Shown: piece by piece, positions 44,905 through 53,219 of the stretch | How positions within the stretch are numbered: the stretch's first letter is position 1 | Layout: each line of letters begins with the position of its first letter | Source: Alphaproteobacteria bacterium | Lineage (GTDB): Bacteria > Pseudomonadota > Alphaproteobacteria > GCA-2731375 | Direction: 5' to 3' | Length of the DNA stretch: 64,000 nucleotides | Assembly (NCBI GenBank): GCA_016776605.1 | Contig: JADHTB010000001.1 | Span: 310,001 to 374,000, forward strand | Translations under genes and position numbers: made by a program | The notes under the pieces: generated by a model | What the model was told of the DNA's origin: nothing | Database searches by the model: none | The model's input: the letters and a program-made list of their open reading frames with translations, nothing else

Positions 44905-45765
44905 ATGACCCCCGCCGTAGATGTCGCAGATGCTGCTGATGCCGCCGAAGCCACGGCCGCGGCCTTCGTGTTTCCCAAGGATACGGCCGTGGCCGGTGGA
45001 CGGGAGGCGCGGGCAAATATCCGGGCCGGCCGCTATCAAGGCCGGACAGCGGGCATGGCACCGGCCATCGTGCAAGCCAATCTGGCTATTCTGCCTGCCG
45101 AATACGCCGGCGATTTCCTGCGCTTTTGCCAGCTAAACCCAAAGCCATGCCCGTTGCTGGGCATGTCGGAACCCGGCAATCCCACGCTGCCCATGCTGGG
45201 CCGGGATATTGACGTGCGGACCGACCTGTCGGCCTACCGGGTGTTCAGGGATGGGGTGGAAACCGACGAGGTTTCCGATCTGGACGATTACTGGCGGGAC
45301 GATCTGGTCGCCTTCGCGATCGGCTGTTCCCTGTCCTTTGACTGGGCGCTGATGGACGCCGGCCTGCCGGTACGGCGCTATGAGCTGGGAATGGGGGTTT
45401 CCGCCTATCGCACGACGCTTGAAACCACGCCGGCTGGGCCATTTAGTGGCGGCATGGTGGTGTCTATGCGCTCGTTCACGCCGGCGAATGCGATCCGGGC
45501 GATACAGATCACCTCGCGTTTTCCCAACGTGCATGGCGCCCCGGTGCATTTCGGCGATCCTGGTGCGATCGGCATCAAGGATATCCTCAAGCCCGATTAT
45601 GGCGACTGGGCCATTATTCCCGAAGGCGACGTGCCGGTATTCTGGGCCTGCGGGATCACGCCCCAAGTGGTCATAGAACAGGCCAAGCCGCCGCTTTGCA
45701 TCACCCACAAGCCCGGACACATGCTGATTACCGACCTGCTGAATGCCGAATTGGCGTCCATGTGA
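44905..45765 (+). CDS. DUF1445 protein (D-glutamate cyclase/hydro-lyase family)
   Basis: A 286-residue protein of the DUF1445 family, which includes the D-glutamate cyclase domain and putative hydro-lyases. Family stretches are seen: [37 protein letters not shown], and [12 protein letters not shown] near the end. AAGGAG precedes the ATG. It ends the catabolic cassette. With TcuA and the dehydrogenase it suggests the breakdown of a carboxylic acid; D-glutamate is possible. Confidence 0.82.
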   Translation: MTPAVDVADAADAAEATAAAFVFPKDTAVAGGREARANIRAGRYQGRTAGMAPAIVQANLAILPAEYAGDFLRFCQLNPKPCPLLGMSEPGNPTLPMLGRDIDVRTDLSAYRVFRDGVETDEVSDLDDYWRDDLVAFAIGCSLSFDWALMDAGLPVRRYELGMGVSAYRTTLETTPAGPFSGGMVVSMRSFTPANAIRAIQITSRFPNVHGAPVHFGDPGAIGIKDILKPDYGDWAIIPEGDVPVFWACGITPQVVIEQAKPPLCITHKPGHMLITDLLNAELASM

Positions 45766-46076
45766 CAGGACCGGGGCGCCGGGGTGCCGGGAATAGGGAA
45801 ATCTTGCCGGCCCGGCAATTCCGCCCGGCCTGCCCGCATCGTCATTTCAAGTTAAATAGGCGAAACACCTATACGAGGCTTGAACACACATGATGAATAA
45901 AAACTAATTCATTCACATTATCAATGTATTACATGTATTTTCTAATGCTAAAAATAAGATTATTCAGGGCGACCTATTGATCGCGGTTTGGTGATTTGGT
46001 TCCGGAAAACCTGGCACGGTTCCTGCAGGGATGTGTGGTGAAACCTGCTGAACCGCTATCCTGGAGCACCCTCACG
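45766..46076. other. Non-coding gap between the DUF1445 and PAS genes
   Basis: This 311-base gap starts GC-rich with a perfect 7-base hairpin (ttgccgg 45804-45810, complement 45812-45818), which may end the upstream operon although no U-run follows. From about 45885 to 45970 it is strongly AT-rich, with an 8-base palindrome tacatgta at 45930-45937. The AT-rich part probably holds the promoter of the PAS gene. I see no coding frame in it. Confidence 0.5.
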
Positions 46077-46586
46077 ATGTCCCTGCAAAGCCTTGAACTT
46101 AACCTTGCGGACGCCCCTTATGAAACCGACGGCGTCATAGCCAATGACTACGCGGGACGCGATCGGCGGGCCACGGCACGGGCCGGCGCGAACTGGCACA
46201 ATGCGTGCGAGGGCGCGGCATGGCCCCGGCTGGCCGGCCTGCACATCGGCGAAGCAGCGGATTGGAATGACTGCTTCGTTATTCGCTGCGACAACCGGGG
46301 GCGCCATGCGATCATTGTCGCCTGCGGCGACACATTGCAGTCCGATTGGCAGATGGATCGCCCGGGCGGCGTCCTGGAAGATATACTGCCCGACCATTTA
46401 TGCGACAAATTCGCCGAGGGCTGCGAACGCTCGTTGACGGAGGGCCGTCCCATTTACCTTGAAGACAGCTACCAGGAACGCGATCAGCGCGAGATTCTGT
46501 TCCGCGGCGTCATGATGCCAGTGCGCGCCAACGGCGATGATATCGATTTCATCTATGGCGCCTACTCCCACAAAATCAACGCCTGA
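46077..46586 (+). CDS. PAS-like domain protein (PAS_5 type)
   Basis: A 169-residue protein without output domain. The layout (WPRLAGLHIGE, FVIRCDNRGRHAIIVACGDTL, EGRPIYLEDSYQ, LFRGVMMPVRANGDDIDFIYGAYSHK) fits the single-domain PAS_5 family common in alphaproteobacteria, of unknown function. I take ATG 46077, with GGAG 11 bases upstream, over an ATG 27 codons earlier in the AT-rich gap. It precedes selA by 111 bases on the same strand. Confidence 0.65.
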   Translation: MSLQSLELNLADAPYETDGVIANDYAGRDRRATARAGANWHNACEGAAWPRLAGLHIGEAADWNDCFVIRCDNRGRHAIIVACGDTLQSDWQMDRPGGVLEDILPDHLCDKFAEGCERSLTEGRPIYLEDSYQERDQREILFRGVMMPVRANGDDIDFIYGAYSHKINA

Positions 46587-46650
46587 GCCAACCCACGCAA
46601 ATTTGACGACGCTTATCTTGCCGCCGGCGTTGACCGGCGTGACCTGTGGG

Positions 46651-46679
46651 CCTAGCTTCACTGACTCGGTTAGGCTAGG
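46651..46679 (+). promoter_or_regulatory. Bulged hairpin in the selA leader
   Basis: Outer stem cctagc (46651-46656) with gctagg (46674-46679), a four-base bulge, then inner stem ctgac (46661-46665) with gttag (46669-46673), one wobble, and a tcg loop. It ends 18 bases before the selA start. Escherichia coli selAB has a SECIS-like element in its leader that binds SelB and lowers expression; this hairpin sits in the right place for a similar role. Confidence 0.4.
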
Positions 46680-46697
46680 AAACGGCGCCCGGCATAG

Positions 46698-48119
46698 ATG
46701 TCCATCTTGGATCCAAAGCAAGACAAAGACCAAAGCGATATTCCATCGCTTGACCGCCTGTTGCGGCAGCCTGGTCTGCAACAATTACTGGCGCGGACCG
46801 GCCGGCAATTGGTGCTGGACGAGGCGCGCGCGGAATTGGGCCAGTTGCGCCAACACATTAGGCAAGGCAAGAGTGCCGACACCGGCATCAATGGTTTGGC
46901 CTCGCGGATCGAGGCGCGGGTCGGAGCGGCCCTGCAAATGTCATTGCAACCGGTGTTCAATCTGACCGGCACCATCCTGCATACCAATTTAGGCCGGGCA
47001 CCCCTGGCGGAAGAAGCCATCACGGCCATGGCCGCGGTGGCGCGGGGGGCCACCAATCTGGAATTCGATCTGGGGCGGGGCCGGCGCGGCGACCGGGACG
47101 ATCATGTGGAGGATTGGCTGTGCCGCCTGACCGGGGCCGAGGCGGCGACGGTGGTCAACAACAATGCCGCCGCCGTTCTGTTGATGCTGAATACCCTGGC
47201 CAACCGGCGCGAAGTCCCTGTTTCCCGGGGCGAATTGATCGAGATCGGCGGCGCCTTCCGCATTCCGGAAATCATGCGCCGGGCCGGTTGCCGCCTGGTC
47301 GAGGTGGGCACCACCAACCGCACCCATCTGAAAGATTTTACCGGGGCCATGTCGCCACGTACGGCCGCCTTGATGAAGGTCCATACCTCCAACTATGTGG
47401 TGCAGGGCTTCACGGCGGAGGTGGCGGATACCGATTTGGCCACCCTGGCCCATCAGCACGGCCTGCCTTATATCGTCGATCTGGGCAGCGGTTCGTTGAT
47501 CGATATGGCGGCGCTGGGACTGCCCCACGAAACCACGGTCCGCGAAACCCTGGCCCAGGGCGCCGATCTGGTCAGTTTTTCGGGCGACAAGCTGCTGGGC
47601 GGTCCGCAAGCCGGCCTGATCGCCGGGCGGGCCGATCTGATTTCAAAACTGAAGAGCAACCCCATGAAGCGCGCCCTGCGGGTCGATAAGGTGACCATGG
47701 CCGCCCTGGCCGCCACCCTGCGTCTTTATGCCCAGCCTGAGACCCTGCAGGCCAAATTGCCCACCCTGCGCCTGTTGACCCGTCCGGTGGACGAGATCCG
47801 GGCCATGGCGGAACGCCTGGGCCCGGCCCTGCAGAACGCACTGGGTGACCAGGCCCAGGTCGGCATCCAACCATGCAGCGGCCAAATCGGCAGCGGCTCG
47901 TTGCCGGTGGAAAGCCTGGACAGTGTTGCCCTGGCCATCACCCCGAATACCGGCCGGCGGGGCACCGGCGGCGCCCTGAAGCGTCTGGCCACGGCCTTTC
48001 GCGCCCTGCCGATCCCGGTCCTGGGCCGGATCGGTGGCGATGCCCTGCATTTCGATTTGCGCTGTCTGGAAGACGAGGCCGCCTGGTTGGGGCAATTGCC
48101 GGAATTGCGGGTAAAATAA
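46698..48119 (+). CDS. selA: L-seryl-tRNA(Sec) selenium transferase
   Basis: A 473-residue PLP enzyme that turns seryl-tRNA(Sec) into selenocysteyl-tRNA(Sec). The PLP lysine is Lys298 in SFSGDKLLGGPQAGLI. NLTGTILHTNLGRAPL, GATNLEFDL and VNNNAAAVLLML are typical of SelA, as is the C-terminal GRIGGDALHFDLRCL. The length is near the bacterial norm of about 460. No strong ribosome site is seen. It lies 3 bases before selB. Confidence 0.95.
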   Translation: MSILDPKQDKDQSDIPSLDRLLRQPGLQQLLARTGRQLVLDEARAELGQLRQHIRQGKSADTGINGLASRIEARVGAALQMSLQPVFNLTGTILHTNLGRAPLAEEAITAMAAVARGATNLEFDLGRGRRGDRDDHVEDWLCRLTGAEAATVVNNNAAAVLLMLNTLANRREVPVSRGELIEIGGAFRIPEIMRRAGCRLVEVGTTNRTHLKDFTGAMSPRTAALMKVHTSNYVVQGFTAEVADTDLATLAHQHGLPYIVDLGSGSLIDMAALGLPHETTVRETLAQGADLVSFSGDKLLGGPQAGLIAGRADLISKLKSNPMKRALRVDKVTMAALAATLRLYAQPETLQAKLPTLRLLTRPVDEIRAMAERLGPALQNALGDQAQVGIQPCSGQIGSGSLPVESLDSVALAITPNTGRRGTGGALKRLATAFRALPIPVLGRIGGDALHFDLRCLEDEAAWLGQLPELRVK

Positions 48120-48122
48120 GCC

Positions 48123-50135
48123 ATGATCATCGCGACTGCCGGCCATGTGGACCACGGCAAGACAACATTGGTAAGGGCCCTGACCGGCGTCGATACGGAC
48201 CGCCTGCCGGAGGAAAAGAAACGCGGCCTAACCATCGATATTGGCTTTGCCTATCAGGATGTTGCGGGCGACGGCGCAGCTAATTCTGAAGCCGGCGGCG
48301 GCACCGTCATGGGCTTCGTCGATGTGCCGGGCCACGAACGCTTTGTCAAAAATATGCTGGCGGGCGTTGCCTCCATCGATTTCGCGTTGTTGGTGGTGGC
48401 TGCCGACGACGGCGTGATGCCGCAGACCGAGGAACATCTGGCGATCCTGGGATTGCTGGGCATCAAGCAGGGTGCGGTCGCCATAACCAAGATCGACCGG
48501 GTTGAGCCAGAGCGGGTACTGGCGGTTAAGAACCAGGTAACGGCCCTTTTGGCCCCCACGCCCCTGGCCGGTTCCCCGCTGTTTCCGGTGTCGGGCGAAC
48601 TGGGTACGGGCATGGCTGAATTGCAACAATATCTGGAAACCGCGGCGCGGCGCCATGCCGCGCGCGACGGCGGCGTTGACCGGGGCCATTTCCGGCTGTC
48701 CATCGACCGCGCCTTTACCGTGCCCGGCGCCGGCCTGATTGTCACTGGCGCGGTGTTTTCGGGTCGTGTCGCAGTCGGTGATCGCCTGATCCTGGCCAGC
48801 CATGGCAAGACAGAGGGTATTGAAGCGCGGGTGCGCGGTTTGCGCGCCCTGGACCGCGAGGCGGAGATTGGCCGCGCGGGGCAGCGTTGCGCCATCAACA
48901 TCGCCGGCGCGGATTTGCACCAATCCGTGGTCAGCCGGGGCGATTGGCTGCTGGCCGAGCCCATTCATGCGCCGGTACGCAAATTTGACGCCCGGGTCCG
49001 GGTTTTGGATAGCGAGGCAAGGCCGCTGGCCCACTGGACACCCGTGCATTTGCATCTGGCCGCCGCCGATGTCACCGGCCGTATTGCCGTTTTAGGCGAT
49101 CGCAATATCATGCCGGGGGAGGATGCCCTGGCGCAATTGGTTTTGGACGCCCCTATTGGCGCCCTGTTTGGCGACCGTTTCATCCTGCGCGATCAATCGG
49201 CCCAACGTACCCTGGCGGGCGGCGTGGTGATCGACCCCTTTCCACCCCATCGCGGCCGGGCCCGCCCGGAACGCCTGGCGATGCTGGGCGCCATGGAGAC
49301 GGAAGCCCCCGATGCGGCCCTGATCGCCATGCTGGCCGTCTCGAACAATGGGGCGAACAATGGCGTGAACCTGTCGCAGTTCGCTCAAACCCGTAATTTA
49401 ACCGAAGCCGAGGCGGCAAATCTGCGTCAGATGGATGGGCAAATTGTCCTGGCCGCCAGTAACGGCGATCTGGCCTTGTCCCTGACGCGCTGGCAACAGA
49501 TCGAACAGGCCATCCTGGCCGCCCTTGCCGCCTGGCATGAAAAACAGCCCGAGGCCGTCGGCCCCAACGATAACGCCCTGCGTACCGCCTTGATGTCGGC
49601 GCCCGCCCCCGCCTCCGCGCCCGTACCCGCACCCATACTGCTGGCGGCGGCCATTGGCCATCTGGTGGATCAACGCGCGATCGTTCGTGACGGCATGTCC
49701 CTGCGCCTGCCCAGCCACAGCCCCCGCCCATCGGATTCGGACCTGGCGTTGTGGAAAGCGGTGGCCCTGATCCTGGAAGAAGGCGGCATTCGGCCGCCAC
49801 GGGTACGCGAACTGGCGGAAGAGTTGAAAATGGACCACAAGCGCCTGGAAGCCTTCATGCAGCGTTGCGCCCGCCAGGGACGCCTCATGGCCGTAGCGCC
49901 TAACCGTTTCTTTCCGCCCGCTGCCGTACGGGAACTGGCGGAGGTGGTGGAAAGGTTATGCGCGGCCGCGCCGGAGGACGGCTTTACCGCCGCCACCTTC
50001 AAAAACGATACCGGCATCGGCCGCAACGTGGCCATTGAGGTTCTGGAATTTTTCGACACATCGGGACTGACCAGACGGCAGGGCAACGTCCGTTACCTGC
50101 GCCGCCCGGCGGCCGCGGTCTTCGGCGAGAATTAA
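48123..50135 (+). CDS. selB: Selenocysteine-specific elongation factor SelB
   Basis: A 670-residue translation factor that brings Sec-tRNA to UGA codons with a SECIS hairpin. GTPase motifs are in place: GHVDHGKTTL (residues 7-16), DVPGHERFVKNM, and TKID. EF-Tu-like domains follow to about residue 350, then winged-helix repeats at the C-terminus (LALWKAVALILEEGGIRPPRVREL and DNTGIGRNVAIEVLEFFD-like, here NDTGIGRNVAIEVLEF) that bind the SECIS. It forms one operon with selA. The tRNA(Sec) gene, selD and any selenoprotein gene are not in the window. Confidence 0.95.
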   Translation: MIIATAGHVDHGKTTLVRALTGVDTDRLPEEKKRGLTIDIGFAYQDVAGDGAANSEAGGGTVMGFVDVPGHERFVKNMLAGVASIDFALLVVAADDGVMPQTEEHLAILGLLGIKQGAVAITKIDRVEPERVLAVKNQVTALLAPTPLAGSPLFPVSGELGTGMAELQQYLETAARRHAARDGGVDRGHFRLSIDRAFTVPGAGLIVTGAVFSGRVAVGDRLILASHGKTEGIEARVRGLRALDREAEIGRAGQRCAINIAGADLHQSVVSRGDWLLAEPIHAPVRKFDARVRVLDSEARPLAHWTPVHLHLAAADVTGRIAVLGDRNIMPGEDALAQLVLDAPIGALFGDRFILRDQSAQRTLAGGVVIDPFPPHRGRARPERLAMLGAMETEAPDAALIAMLAVSNNGANNGVNLSQFAQTRNLTEAEAANLRQMDGQIVLAASNGDLALSLTRWQQIEQAILAALAAWHEKQPEAVGPNDNALRTALMSAPAPASAPVPAPILLAAAIGHLVDQRAIVRDGMSLRLPSHSPRPSDSDLALWKAVALILEEGGIRPPRVRELAEELKMDHKRLEAFMQRCARQGRLMAVAPNRFFPPAAVRELAEVVERLCAAAPEDGFTAATFKNDTGIGRNVAIEVLEFFDTSGLTRRQGNVRYLRRPAAAVFGEN

Positions 50136-50502
50136 TCCACAGCGGCCCTTATCCACAGCGATCCTGATTGAACTCTGGAAAACGCCACGGCGCGTTGCGG
50201 CCTTATCCGATTCGCCTAAAGCTGCGTCCTCGCAATGCCATGGCATCGACCGCACTGAACCACGAGCGGTCATTGATGTTTCTGCATCGTCAAATGAGCT
50301 GGCGAAAAATTTCCTTATAAATCAATGAATTAGATTTACATTTTTAATAAAAAAGGTATTTGGCCGAGCCCGCGGGGCCACGTCGTTATCCGGGCCAATG
50401 CCTCGTTAATATTTTATTAACCTAATTATTACAAATTCTATTAATCGTTAGATTATTCTTATGTTCTGTGCGTAAGCCTGTGAATAACTTTATGGAAAGA
50501 TC
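50136..50502. other. AT-rich gap with DnaA-box matches
   Basis: This 367-base gap after selB has a perfect DnaA-box match (ttatccaca 50149-50157), a one-mismatch copy 16 bases before it overlapping the selB stop (50133-50141), and a consensus match on the minus strand (50479-50487). The stretch 50300-50460 is strongly AT-rich for this genome and has a 7-base-arm palindrome (gttaata-ttt-tattaac, 50405-50421). It may be a DnaA-regulated promoter or an origin-like element. No coding frame is seen apart from the small ORF that follows. Confidence 0.5.
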
Positions 50503-50679
50503 ATGAATAACATGAAAAACAACCGCCGCTGCAGTCCCTATCTGCAACGGCCGTTACGATCGCTGGAGCAAGCGTTGAGAGACCAGGCCGATAACGCCCG
50601 AAAGGACGACGAAGCCAGTCCCAAGCCGCATGATCTAATAACGCTGCTGCGTTTTTCGGTGGACAAAGAGGCGGCTTAA
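50503..50679 (+). CDS. Small hypothetical protein, 58 residues
   Basis: ATG 50503 to TAA 50677-50679, with GGAAAGA 3-4 bases before the start. The product is hydrophilic: NNRRCSPYLQRPLRSLEQAL, then an acidic-basic middle, then HDLITLLRFSVDKEAA. No membrane segment. It is preceded by the AT-rich DnaA-box gap. I do not recognise a family; small cytoplasmic proteins of this kind are often overlooked. It converges on the acyl-CoA synthetase gene, with 40 bases between stops. Confidence 0.5.
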   Translation: MNNMKNNRRCSPYLQRPLRSLEQALRDQADNARKDDEASPKPHDLITLLRFSVDKEAA

Positions 50680-50719
50680 CCAACGCCACCTGTCGAACAG
50701 ATGGGCCGCTCTATTTTAT

Positions 50720-52249
50720 CTAGATTTGCCGGCCGGCGCGTTCCCAATAGGGTTGGCGCAGTTTTCTCTTGAAAATCTTACCCGTATCCTCGCGCGGCAT
50801 GGCAGCGTGGAATGTCACCTCGCGTGGAATTTTATAGGCCGAAATGTGTGCCCGCAGGTACGCCTTGACGGCATCGGCTGACACTTTGGCGCCTGGCTGC
50901 AGTTCCAGGGCGGCGGCAACGGATTCACCGAATTCGTCGTGGGGAATACCAAAGACGGCGCAATCCTGCACACCGGGCATGCCCTGCAAGGCAGCTTCAA
51001 TCTCGGCGGGGTAGATATTCACGCCGCCGGAAATAATCATGTCGCGCTTGCGGTCGTTCAGGAACAGATAGCCGTCTGCATCCTGATAACCGACATCGCC
51101 GTTGGTGACCATGCCGTCGCGCTCAATCTCCACCCGTTTGTCATGCTTGTTGTGATAGGTGAAGTCGGACAGATCGTTCATGGTCATGTAGATCTCGCCA
51201 CTTTCTCCCGCCGGCACGACGTTGCCGTCGTCGTCATAGATCCGCACAATTGTGCCGTCCAGGGGCCGGCCCACGGTGCCCGGCTTGGCCAGCGCATCGG
51301 CGCTGTTGGCCACGCTGACGATCCCGGCCTCGGTCGAGCCATAATATTCGAAGATCACCGGGCCCCACCATTCGATCATGCCTTTCTTGGCTTCGGGCGG
51401 GCAAGGTGCTGCGCCATGAATGACATGCACCAGGGAAGACATATCGTATTTCGCCTTCACTTCGTCGGGCAGCCGCAGCATGCGCACGAACATGGTCGGC
51501 ACCACATGCATATGGCTGAGTTTATGGGTATGGATCGCCTGTAGCAGTTCTTCCGGTTCGAAGCGGGGGAGAAGGTGAATATCGTTGCCCAGGGCCATGG
51601 CCAGACTGGCATAAGCGCCAGGGGCGGAGTGGTACATGGGCCCGGTCATGGCGCACACGCCCCCGGTACCGATACCAAATGCGCGCATGGCCAATTCGCC
51701 GATGCGGGCCTGACGCTCGGGCGAGGTCGGCTCGCGCCGCACACCTTTTGGATTGCCCGTGGTGCCGGAGGTATAGATCATGCTGCCCCGCTCCAGGGGA
51801 GGTTCTTTGTCCCAGGGCTGAAAGCCATCGCGCCAGATCTCGTAATCCAGCGCGCCGTCGGGCACTTCGCACAATTCCGGCGGGATGCCGTAGGCGCCGG
51901 CGATCTCCGGCGGCGTAGCGCAAACCAGGACGGGAATGCCATCGGGCAGATGGCTGGCGATGCCGGGCAGCAGATCGGCATGCACCACCACGACCTTGGC
52001 CCCTGAATCCGTAAGGATGTATCCGGCTTCCTCCGCCGTGGCGTGCCAATTGACCGGCACCGCATAGGCGCCGATCTGATTGCCGGCTAGCTTGGTTTCC
52101 AGCATGGCAATATCGTTGCGGGTTACCGTAGCGAAACTGTCGCCGTCGCCAACCCCCAGGGACGCCAGGCCGGCGGCCAGCTTGGCGCCATTCAAGGCGA
52201 CTTCTTGCATCGGCACTTTACGTGGGCCGCTATAGACGTGATATGCCAT
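50720..52249 (-). CDS. AMP-binding acyl-CoA synthetase
   Basis: A 509-residue ANL-family ligase that activates a carboxylic acid to its CoA ester through an acyl-adenylate. The P-loop-like motif SMIYTSGTTGNPKGVRREP, YGSTEAG, and the C-terminal lysine region REDTGKIFKRKLR are present. I take ATG 52249; 15 more codons upstream are open, with no ribosome site. The acid is unknown. Upstream on the same strand are a 6PGDH-like gene and a D-aminoacylase gene. Confidence 0.82.
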   Translation of the reverse strand: MAYHVYSGPRKVPMQEVALNGAKLAAGLASLGVGDGDSFATVTRNDIAMLETKLAGNQIGAYAVPVNWHATAEEAGYILTDSGAKVVVVHADLLPGIASHLPDGIPVLVCATPPEIAGAYGIPPELCEVPDGALDYEIWRDGFQPWDKEPPLERGSMIYTSGTTGNPKGVRREPTSPERQARIGELAMRAFGIGTGGVCAMTGPMYHSAPGAYASLAMALGNDIHLLPRFEPEELLQAIHTHKLSHMHVVPTMFVRMLRLPDEVKAKYDMSSLVHVIHGAAPCPPEAKKGMIEWWGPVIFEYYGSTEAGIVSVANSADALAKPGTVGRPLDGTIVRIYDDDGNVVPAGESGEIYMTMNDLSDFTYHNKHDKRVEIERDGMVTNGDVGYQDADGYLFLNDRKRDMIISGGVNIYPAEIEAALQGMPGVQDCAVFGIPHDEFGESVAAALELQPGAKVSADAVKAYLRAHISAYKIPREVTFHAAMPREDTGKIFKRKLRQPYWERAGRQI

Positions 52250-52318
52250 GGAAATCCAAACGTGATCGGTTATTCGGGGTGGGAAGTGTGGCAAAGCGCG
52301 GGCCTTGCCGCAATCCCC

Positions 52319-53218
52319 TTAAGCTTTGGCCATTTTTTCCAGATGATCGGCAAAAATCCGCACGGTCTCGGCCAGGGTACGGTCGCCGTCAATGGTCTCG
52401 CGGGTTTCCGCCGCCAGGGGCGTCGCCGCCATCAGCTGCAATATCCACGACGCGCCGCGATGAAAATCCCCCGTCACGCCGGCGCCTTCCAGGGTCGCGG
52501 CGATCTCGTCCATCTCCGGCCACCAACGTTCGGAATCCGCCGGCAGGCGCGAAATGCCGCTTTGCATATAGTTCCAGGTGTCTTTCTGGCTGAATTCAAG
52601 TTCCTCGCCCAGTTCATCCAGCAGACCCATGGCCTGGGCCGCCGTGGCCATGGTGGCCAGCAGGGAAAACCGTCCCTTGTTCAGGCCGGCGTACAACATC
52701 TTCAGGCCCGAGGCGCGGCCGATTTCCGCCCCCAGCCCCTTGACCAGAATGCCGTCCACCGCCAACGCGTCCGCCAGGGCCAGTGCGGGACCGGAGACAT
52801 AAAAGCGCGTCGGTTGCGGCCCCTTGCCCGGCGCCCAGCCGATAATGCCGCAATCGATGTAAGCCGCCCCCGCCCCGGTAATTTCCGCACCGACCCGCGC
52901 CGTGGTCGCGGGAGAGATGGCGTTGCAGTCCATATAGACGGGCCGCGCGCCCGTGCGCGTCATCGCGGCGGCCACCTGCCCGGCCAGATCGATAGCAGAG
53001 GCCGGCGGCAGAATGGACAGGATCAAGGCCGCATCCCCCACCACCTGGTCCAGATCCGGCAGATCGCGAAAGCCGCAACGTTCCGCCCGCGCCCGGCTGG
53101 CGGCACTGCGCCCCGCCAGGCAGGTCACCACGTCATGCCCGGCCTGGGTCAAGGCCTGACCGACACCACTGCCCATATCGCCGGGCGCGATGACCGCGAT
53201 GGTTTGTTTATCCACCAC
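52319..53218 (-). CDS. 6-phosphogluconate-dehydrogenase-like oxidoreductase (DUF1932)
   Basis: A 299-residue protein with an N-terminal NAD(P)-binding domain (IAVIAPGDMGSGVGQALTQAG) and a C-terminal DUF1932 helical domain (AEIGRASGLKMLYAGLNKG holds the likely catalytic lysine). It starts with GTG one base after the stop of the D-aminoacylase gene, so the two are coupled. The family oxidises small hydroxyacids, for example products of sugar acids; the substrate here is not known. Confidence 0.8.
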   Translation of the reverse strand: MVDKQTIAVIAPGDMGSGVGQALTQAGHDVVTCLAGRSAASRARAERCGFRDLPDLDQVVGDAALILSILPPASAIDLAGQVAAAMTRTGARPVYMDCNAISPATTARVGAEITGAGAAYIDCGIIGWAPGKGPQPTRFYVSGPALALADALAVDGILVKGLGAEIGRASGLKMLYAGLNKGRFSLLATMATAAQAMGLLDELGEELEFSQKDTWNYMQSGISRLPADSERWWPEMDEIAATLEGAGVTGDFHRGASWILQLMAATPLAAETRETIDGDRTLAETVRIFADHLEKMAKA

Positions 53219-53219
53219 G

